Assembly (NCBI GenBank): GCA_030609665.1
Contig: JAUWBW010000048.1
Span: forward strand, 1 to 10,693
Length of the DNA stretch: 10,693 nt
Origin: Methanosarcinaceae archaeon
GTDB taxonomy: Archaea > Halobacteriota > Methanosarcinia > Methanosarcinales > Methanosarcinaceae
Direction: 5' to 3'
Shown here: positions 6,655 through 10,693 of the stretch, piece by piece
How the letters are laid out: each line of letters opens with the position of its first letter
Numbering within the stretch: the first letter of the stretch is position 1
Position numbers and translations under genes: made by a program
Notes under the pieces: model-generated
Seen by the model: the letters and a program-made list of their open reading frames with translations, nothing else
Told to the model about the DNA's origin: nothing
The model's database searches: none

Positions 6655-6674
6655 TTGAATGCAATAACACCGAT

Positions 6675-7493
6675 GTGTCCATAGAGTTCCATAATAAATT
6701 GATCAAAAATCGAAAACTCAGAATAATCTATCTGATATCTGCGCTGATCATTACATACTTTGCAAGCTGGCTTCCTGATTTTGTGAATGTGATAGGAATA
6801 GAGGGGGCAAGAATCAGTTCGGTTGCAGCATTCGGACCTCTAAATGGCATGCTCCTTGGACCATATTGGGGTGCAGCAGTTTCATTCTTAGGCATAATGG
6901 CACATGTTTTACACAGGGGATTCACAGGTGTCGATACTTTTTCAATGCTCACACCGGTATTTGTGATGACCTCATCCATCGTTGCAGGTTTGATCATTGT
7001 AAAGAAAGAAAAAATTGCACTTGCGATATATTCTTCTTTGATACTTTTATGGTATGTATTTGATACCGGACGAGAAGCGTATTATTATCCATGGTTCCAC
7101 ATTGTAGTGCTGGCGATATTTGTTGTATTTCACAGAAAATACAATGATAAAGCCCGGAATGTAGGAGCACATACCCTAATGTTATTGTTCCTTACCTCTC
7201 TTGTAGCAATACTTTCTGACCATATGGCAGGAAGTATTTCAGCTTTGGCCATGTTTGACCTGCCTGCAGAAATATTTGGATCCGTTGTTTTTATCTATCC
7301 TGTTGAGCGCACTATACTTGCAGTTGCTGCTGCATTGATCATGTTTATGCTGGCTGCAGCGCTTCAAAATATATTGGTGGAATCAGATGAAATTGATGAT
7401 GCCATCGAAAACGTGAAAATGAGCATTATGTTAGATTATACAAAACACGATGTAAAATCCGTACTTGAAAAGCAACAAAAGAAAAATAAATGA
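6675..7493 (+). CDS. Polytopic membrane protein resembling an ECF-transporter S component
   Basis: A 272-residue protein with about six to seven hydrophobic segments (roughly 15-33, 50-78, 92-109, 113-129, 139-153, 166-184, 206-231) and a charged cytoplasmic tail (235-272, ending EKQQKKNK). FGPLNGMLLGPYWGAAVSFLG (53-73; broken as FGPLNGMLLG and PYWGAAVSFLG) and LPAEIFG (196-202) resemble S components, the substrate-binding subunits of ECF vitamin or cofactor importers, which use a shared EcfA/EcfT encoded elsewhere. No such genes are near, and the substrate cannot be named. The GTG start is the only reasonable one in phase with the TATA box; an ATG two bases earlier is out of frame and stops after three codons. 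It converges on the ParA-type gene with only 34 bp between stops and no clear terminator. Moderately sure of membrane location, less of the family. Confidence 0.72.
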   Translation: MSIEFHNKLIKNRKLRIIYLISALIITYFASWLPDFVNVIGIEGARISSVAAFGPLNGMLLGPYWGAAVSFLGIMAHVLHRGFTGVDTFSMLTPVFVMTSSIVAGLIIVKKEKIALAIYSSLILLWYVFDTGREAYYYPWFHIVVLAIFVVFHRKYNDKARNVGAHTLMLLFLTSLVAILSDHMAGSISALAMFDLPAEIFGSVVFIYPVERTILAVAAALIMFMLAAALQNILVESDEIDDAIENVKMSIMLDYTKHDVKSVLEKQQKKNK

Positions 7494-7527
7494 ATGAAAT
7501 TTTAAATGCATCTCACAAAATGCTGCT

Positions 7528-8280
7528 TTAGTCAAATTGTTCCAATATCTTGTCCGCGATCTTGGATATTGAATTTGAAAAAATATGATCCGGTTCTTTA
7601 AGAGTAAATATACCCGTGTCAGTTTTTAGCTGAACATCGCACATGCATGGAATTGATGCAAGAACGGGCATATCAAATAAGGTATTGGACAGTGGATGTA
7701 AGAAATGTGTTTCATGGCACATGTTCTCAATGATCCCACATTTTTTGCCCAACAATTTATACACGCCATTGACAACCTGCCCTGTTCCAACCAGACAGGG
7801 TTTATTCGGTTTGACAACTATAAGCACGTATTCTGCAGCTGCCACTGCATTTATTGATGAAAAGTCAACACCCGGACCGGTATCAAGTATGATAACGTCC
7901 ATGCCGGCAGATGTCAGATGTTTTTTTGCATCCATTATTACCTGTAGAGCTTTTGCTTGCCATTTCCGGTCCTTGCTGGATATATCTCGAATTGCAATTA
8001 TATCTGGATCTGAAAAACCTATGTATAACTTGCCACTTACCCCAATTTCATCGGAGATGTCATGTATCACATCCATGACAGTGCATTTACCAAAAAGAAC
8101 ATCATTTATCCATTGTTTTGATTGAGGACTGAATACAGAAGAAAGATAAGGTGCTTTTGAATCCAGATCCAGAAGGCATACATTCTTACCTGATGCAGCA
8201 TAAGCTCCTGCCAGATTTATCGCAATGCTTGTTTTACCAGTTCCGCCTTTGCAGGAGTGTACGGCTATTGTTATACTCAT
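7528..8280 (-). CDS. ParA/MinD/CooC-type P-loop ATPase
   Basis: A 250-residue soluble ATPase of the deviant-Walker (SIMIBI) class. KGGTGKTS at 11-18 has the signature lysine Lys11 that reaches across the dimer. DLDSKAPYLSSVF (38-50) is the switch-I/A' region with Asp40. VIILDTGPGVD (129-139) is Walker B plus switch II, and VLIVVKPNKPCLVGT (152-166) the following strand. Such proteins dimerise on ATP and position DNA, complexes or metal-loading partners. It lacks an obvious C-terminal amphipathic MinD helix. PCMCD (211-215) places two cysteines near the C-terminal part, which could bind metal as in CooC-like proteins; that is speculation. GTGAGGT ends 5-6 nt before the ATG. It lies 117 bp downstream of the winged-helix gene on the same strand, with its own TATA-like element (about 8335-8345). 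Confidence 0.88.
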   Translation of the reverse strand: MSITIAVHSCKGGTGKTSIAINLAGAYAASGKNVCLLDLDSKAPYLSSVFSPQSKQWINDVLFGKCTVMDVIHDISDEIGVSGKLYIGFSDPDIIAIRDISSKDRKWQAKALQVIMDAKKHLTSAGMDVIILDTGPGVDFSSINAVAAAEYVLIVVKPNKPCLVGTGQVVNGVYKLLGKKCGIIENMCHETHFLHPLSNTLFDMPVLASIPCMCDVQLKTDTGIFTLKEPDHIFSNSISKIADKILEQFD

Positions 8281-8292
8281 TAAACCTCACTA

Positions 8293-8306
8293 TTTGTTGC
8301 AACAAA
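8293..8306. promoter_or_regulatory. Perfect 14-bp palindrome in the ParA-type gene leader
   Basis: TTTGTTGCAACAAA is fully symmetric. It lies 13-26 bp upstream of the ATPase start codon, between the likely TATA (about 8335-8345) and the ribosome site, so it would overlap or directly follow the transcription start, a repressor-operator position. The neighbouring winged-helix protein is an obvious candidate ligand, by inference only. Confidence 0.5.
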
Positions 8307-8333
8307 ACATACAACACTAATGATATACAATAT

Positions 8334-8345
8334 TGATATATATAA
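8334..8345 (-). promoter_or_regulatory. TATA-like element of the ParA-type gene
   Basis: The minus strand reads GATTATATATATC here, giving an expected transcript start near 8313 and a leader of about 33 nt that contains the 14-bp palindrome. The ATPase can therefore be transcribed separately from the winged-helix gene. Confidence 0.4.
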
Positions 8346-8373
8346 TCACTCAACAAATGAATTTTATTAAATA

Positions 8374-8387
8374 TCAAATGGATTTGA
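8374..8387 (-). terminator. Weak hairpin after the winged-helix gene
   Basis: TCAAAT (8374-8379) and ATTTGA (8382-8387) are symmetric around GG, 11 bp past the stop codon of the winged-helix gene. On the minus strand it is followed by TATTTAATAAAATT. The loop is too tight for a good hairpin, so it might equally be a protein site; read-through into the ATPase gene is possible. Confidence 0.3.
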
Positions 8388-8397
8388 ATTAGATTGT

Positions 8398-8751
8398 TTA
8401 TTTGTTAATTTCCGATCTCTCATTGATACGGAAATAGACTTTTCTGCCTTCCCTGAATTTTTCAACATGCCCCATCCTGACCAATTGATTCAGATAGTTG
8501 CTTTCCACCGCACGCTCTTTACTGGTTACATTTGACACTTCATCGGCAGTAGCCTTCCCGAGTTCGAAAAGAGTGGATGCACTCATACGTAGATGATCTG
8601 GGAGTGACAATAGTGTCATAACATCAAGCGATTCTAATATGTTGCTATCAATAATATTACTTGGCGTTCTCTCCTGCAAAAAACAATCTAATTTATCGTT
8701 GATCTGTTGCAGTTTCTCATACAATTTTTCAAGGGTTATAGATTCAGACAT
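8398..8751 (-). CDS. Winged-helix DNA-binding protein with N-terminal coiled coil
   Basis: A 117-residue likely transcription regulator. Residues 5-28 (ITLEKLYEKLQQINDKLDCF) form a heptad-like helix for dimerisation. Residues 43-110 form a winged helix-turn-helix: LLSLPDHLRMSASTL, then ATADEVSNVT (67-76), the recognition helix ERAVESNYLNQLVRMG (79-94) and a wing HVEKFREGRKVYFRI (95-109), as in ArsR/MarR-like folds. No ligand-binding residues stand out. I start at the second of two adjacent ATGs (8751; the other is 8754), because GAGG lies 5 nt upstream. A longer frame from 8829 is unlikely: a TATA-like TTTAAAAT at 8843-8850 puts the transcript start near 8821, inside it. The gene is divergent from the Roadblock gene and upstream of the ParA-type gene. 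Confidence 0.82.
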   Translation of the reverse strand: MSESITLEKLYEKLQQINDKLDCFLQERTPSNIIDSNILESLDVMTLLSLPDHLRMSASTLFELGKATADEVSNVTSKERAVESNYLNQLVRMGHVEKFREGRKVYFRINERSEINK

Positions 8752-8842
8752 CATTGCCTCAATAAGTAATGTCAATTGCAAACTGTGCAGCACATATCCT
8801 GTATTACACATATACGATTGACTTTGCATAAAAACATTTCAC

Positions 8843-8850
8843 TTTAAAAT
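8843..8850 (-). promoter_or_regulatory. TATA-like element of the winged-helix gene
   Basis: The minus strand reads AAATTTTAAAGTG around these positions, predicting a start near 8821 and a leader of about 70 nt before the ATG at 8751. It lies about 30 bp from the TATA box of the divergent Roadblock gene, so the two promoters are back to back and could share regulation. Confidence 0.4.
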
Positions 8851-8878
8851 TTATGATGTGATGGTCCAATCCAAAAGG

Positions 8879-8888
8879 ATTATATAAT
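8879..8888 (+). promoter_or_regulatory. TATA box of the Roadblock gene
   Basis: ATTATATAAT is a perfect palindrome preceded by the purine run AAAAGG (8873-8878), which fits a BRE. The expected start, 26 bp beyond the centre, is at about 8910, exactly where the hairpin arm GCACTG begins. Confidence 0.6.
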
Positions 8889-8909
8889 ATCTATATGTAC
8901 ATGCGTAAT

Positions 8910-8981
8910 GCACTGATACAGTGCAGGGGATGAGCCGTGTCTATCTAGTTGACACAAATAATGGGTTATGGTAAAAAATGA
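8910..8981 (+). promoter_or_regulatory. Structured leader of the Roadblock gene, with possible minicistron
   Basis: The predicted leader is about 68 nt. Hairpin 1 is GCACTG (8910-8915) with CAGTGC (8919-8924) around ATA. It is followed by AGGGGATGAGCC and hairpin 2, GTGTC (8937-8941) with GACAC (8951-8955). A six-codon frame ATG-GGT-TAT-GGT-AAA-AAA-TGA (8961-8981) overlaps the Roadblock ATG as ATGA, an arrangement that couples translation. The Roadblock start itself has only a weak GGT before it. I recognise no known riboswitch class; whether it senses anything is open. Confidence 0.4.
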
Positions 8982-9343
8982 ATAATGACATATTAAAAAA
9001 TGCACTTGCTGAGTTAAAATTGTCTGCAAATGTGGAATCATCCGCGATAATATCAAACGATGGAATACTTGTTACATCTGATATGGATTCTATGTTGCAT
9101 CCTGAAAGTTTTGCAGCTATGGCTTCAGTTATCCGCAACACTGCACTGATTACCATGAGATCTATAGGCAACCGTTCGTTCGATCGGTTGATAATTGAAA
9201 ATTCAGACGGTTCAAAGATGGTTACTATTTGCGCAGGTTCAAAGGCTATGGTTACCACATTACTAAATCCTGGTAACAACACAGATTCAAGTCTGGCAGA
9301 AATTAAAAAGACAGCTGCGACTGTGAAATCATATTTTGGATAA
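8978..9343 (+). CDS. Roadblock/LC7 domain protein
   Basis: A 121-residue protein consisting of a single Roadblock/LC7 domain (the MglB-like fold: helix, two strands, helix, three strands, helix). Visible landmarks are SSAIISNDGILVTSDM (21-36), the long helix PESFAAMASVIRNTALITMR (42-61), FDRLIIENSDGSKMVTICAG (68-87) and the strand AMVTTLLN (90-97). In bacteria such proteins dimerise and regulate Ras-like GTPases such as MglA; archaea have many, mostly uncharacterised. No GTPase gene is in the window, but a ParA-type ATPase and a winged-helix gene are the next neighbours, so it may serve that ATPase. Start ATG 8978 follows only a weak ribosome site; it overlaps a six-codon frame. Confidence 0.9.
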   Translation: MNNDILKNALAELKLSANVESSAIISNDGILVTSDMDSMLHPESFAAMASVIRNTALITMRSIGNRSFDRLIIENSDGSKMVTICAGSKAMVTTLLNPGNNTDSSLAEIKKTAATVKSYFG

Positions 9344-9380
9344 CATTTGTTTCACATCCAATTGACAAAATGAACTTGAA

Positions 9381-9400
9381 GTGCAAGATGAAACTTGCAC
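9381..9400. terminator. Bidirectional terminator between Roadblock and elp3
   Basis: GTGCAAG (9381-9387) and CTTGCAC (9394-9400) form a 7-bp stem with a 6-nt loop. On the plus strand CTATATCTTTTTT follows. On the minus strand it comes immediately after the elp3 stop (9401-9403) and is followed by a T-rich stretch. It separates two convergent genes. Confidence 0.75.
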
Positions 9401-10693
9401 CTATATCTTTTTTGACATATACACACCATCGCGCGCATAACCAAGTTTACGATAGTATTCCCTTACCCCGATCCCACTAATGATGGACAGTTTCTGATAC
9501 CCATTTTCGCGCGCGAGTTCTTCTGCATATGCAAGAAGTTCTGCACCATACCCACGATGCTGCCAATCCATTCCTTTCGCACCCTTTCCAACCGGCACCA
9601 TAGATCCATAGACATGCAATTCTCTTACAAGTGCGGCACCTTCAAGTTCACTCCTGTGCGGCGCGCCGGGGAATCGCAAACGCAGGAACCCGATCAGGAT
9701 ATCCTGTCCCACATCCTCAAATGAGATGAAATGCTCAACCCCGCCACATGAATCATATGTCTCAACCGTAAGTTCGATGTTATCTACATTCGGTTCAGTT
9801 CCTTTCAATATGCTATGCCCGACCTCACGACAGCGAATACAACGGCATCGCCCACCCCTTTCATGCAACCTCTCTTCTGCAAGCTGGCGTATGTTGCTTT
9901 TTGTAACACCGCAGAATATCTGTTGTGCAGGAATATCACGCTGAATACGCTGCAACCTAACCCATTTCGGCAATATTGATTTTATATCTGCAATAAGATC
10001 AATGGTTTCTTCAAGATCATGTGCTTTATACTCGCCGCGCTCCCACATATCGTAGAGGCGCGTCCCCTCAGTTACAAGTGTTGGATATATCTTCAAGTAA
10101 TCCGGCATGAATCGCGGATCCGTAAACAGTTTCTTAAAACCTCTCAAATCCCGTGCGGCATCCACTCCGGGTAGTTGCGGCATCATGTGGAACCCCACTT
10201 TCAAACCGCTGTCGCGAAGAACACGGTTCGCCTCCACCGTATCAGCCACAGTATGCCCCCGCTCTATTCTGGATAACGCAAAATCATAGACACTCTGCAC
10301 ACCGATCTCAACCTTTGTGGCACCAAGAGCCAACATCCTGTCAACGTGTACCTTCTTTGCCCAGTCAGGTCGTGTTTCAAAGGTTATACCGATATTCCTG
10401 ATTCTGGCGGTTTCATTGGCTTTTTGCACATCCTCGACAGTCACATACGGATATTTCGTGCCGATGTTGTGAACATTGTTTCGCCAATCCGTATCATAAA
10501 AGTCATTCATCGCTTCGATACATCGTTTTGTGAACCATTCCTGATAATCTATCGAGCGCGCCGAGAATGTACCACCCATTACGATCAGTTCAGCCTTATC
10601 AATCTCGTGCCCAATTGTTTTCAACTGCGTAAGGCGTGATGTTACCTGCCTGTACGGGTCATACTCATTCTGGATCGCGCGCATGGTTGCAGG
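9401..10693 (-). CDS. elp3: Elp3 tRNA uridine modification enzyme (5' end beyond the window)
   Basis: The frame stays open through the right edge: codons before ATG 10684 read Pro-Ala-Thr, and P-A-T-M-R-A-I-Q-N-E-Y-D-P-Y is an internal Elp3 motif. So 430 residues are present, and roughly the first 100-120, with the radical-SAM Cys triad, are outside. Seen here are the rest of the radical-SAM barrel (ELIVMGGTFSARS, FETRPDW, VEIGVQSVYD, HMMPQLPGVD), the zinc/linker motif RCRCIRCREVGH and a C-terminal GNAT acetyltransferase domain with acetyl-CoA loop QHRGYGAELL and ISGIGVREYYRKLGY. Archaeal Elp3 acts alone, adding a carboxymethyl-type group to wobble uridine U34 of tRNA from acetyl-CoA. All visible motifs are intact. 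Codons are more GC-rich than in the left half of the window, as fits a conserved housekeeping gene. Confidence 0.95.
   Translation of the reverse strand, partial: PATMRAIQNEYDPYRQVTSRLTQLKTIGHEIDKAELIVMGGTFSARSIDYQEWFTKRCIEAMNDFYDTDWRNNVHNIGTKYPYVTVEDVQKANETARIRNIGITFETRPDWAKKVHVDRMLALGATKVEIGVQSVYDFALSRIERGHTVADTVEANRVLRDSGLKVGFHMMPQLPGVDAARDLRGFKKLFTDPRFMPDYLKIYPTLVTEGTRLYDMWERGEYKAHDLEETIDLIADIKSILPKWVRLQRIQRDIPAQQIFCGVTKSNIRQLAEERLHERGGRCRCIRCREVGHSILKGTEPNVDNIELTVETYDSCGGVEHFISFEDVGQDILIGFLRLRFPGAPHRSELEGAALVRELHVYGSMVPVGKGAKGMDWQHRGYGAELLAYAEELARENGYQKLSIISGIGVREYYRKLGYARDGVYMSKKI

Larger units (their letters stand above)
6285..6674. other. 390-bp divergent spacer between DUF1699 and S-component-like genes
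   Basis: It holds the DUF1699 ribosome site and TATA (6291-6352), an inverted pair GTTGT/ACAAC (6326-6330, 6336-6340), TATA-like ACTATATAAATATT (6380-6394), the four 11-bp repeats (6454-6497) and the promoter of the downstream gene (6643-6654). Two overlapping open frames through the repeats lack ribosome sites and are not credible genes. Confidence 0.6.

Noticed and set aside
6397..6684. Open frame of 95 codons rich in His, Cys and Thr across the 11-bp repeats
   Set aside because: No ribosome site; the odd composition is simply the tandem DNA repeat read in one frame, and an overlapping frame from 6324 gives the same effect.
7643..8125. 160-codon open frame on the plus strand opposite the ParA-type gene
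   Set aside because: It is antisense to a gene with intact ATPase motifs, has no ribosome site, and its protein has no recognisable features.
8374..8398. T-arm of a tRNA (TTCAAATCC on the minus strand)
   Set aside because: No flanking GG/CC stem, anticodon arm or acceptor pairing nearby.
8752..8829. Longer winged-helix protein starting at ATG 8829
   Set aside because: No ribosome site; the likely TATA (8843-8850) puts the transcript start inside this stretch; GAGG precedes the paired ATGs at 8754/8751.

Overview
The window looks like chromosomal DNA of a methanogenic archaeon, most likely a member of the Methanosarcinales (Methanosarcinaceae-like). The grounds are archaeal BRE/TATA promoters about 26 bp ahead of starts, GGAGG/GAGGTG ribosome sites, a stand-alone TRAM-domain protein, a DUF1699 protein, an archaeal Elp3 and a MetF of the short folate-dependent type. 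No rRNA, tRNA, transposase, integrase or CRISPR array is visible. Genes are short, often single transcription units, separated by AT-rich spacers that carry recognisable promoters and hairpin terminators.

Layout. Positions 1-1331 (minus) hold an AAA-type P-loop ATPase followed 29 bp downstream by the first 17 codons of another gene that leaves the window; the two are probably one operon of unknown job. A cold-shock-like TRAM protein (1589-1795, minus) follows. A 444-bp spacer then carries a strong promoter for a 538-residue, helix-rich, C-terminally membrane-anchored protein (2240-3856, plus) that I cannot assign to a family and that contains an internal duplication. It converges on a lipoprotein gene (3940-4734, minus) with a chagasin-like C-terminal domain; a bidirectional terminator lies between them. 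The lipoprotein gene is divergent from metF (4911-5792, plus), with a perfect 10-bp inverted repeat between. metF converges on a DUF1699 gene (5886-6284, minus), again over a bidirectional terminator.

A 390-bp spacer with four 11-bp tandem repeats separates DUF1699 from a polytopic membrane protein resembling ECF-transporter S components (6675-7493, plus). Then comes a group that may work together: a ParA/MinD-type ATPase (7528-8280, minus), a winged-helix protein (8398-8751, minus) and, divergent from it, a Roadblock/LC7 protein (8978-9343, plus) with a structured leader. The right end is the 3' three quarters of elp3 (9401 to the edge, minus).

How they work together. MetF (folate one-carbon metabolism), TRAM (RNA binding) and Elp3 (tRNA wobble-uridine modification) are housekeeping. 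The ATPase/winged-helix/Roadblock group looks like a small regulatory or positioning module, but this is inference from domain types and adjacency. The least explained parts are the 538-residue anchored protein, the left-edge ATPase operon, the 11-bp repeats and the Roadblock leader. Two genes (metF and the S-component-like gene) have their TATA box placed so that the transcript should start at or next to the start codon, and they lack a Shine-Dalgarno site, so they are probably leaderless.
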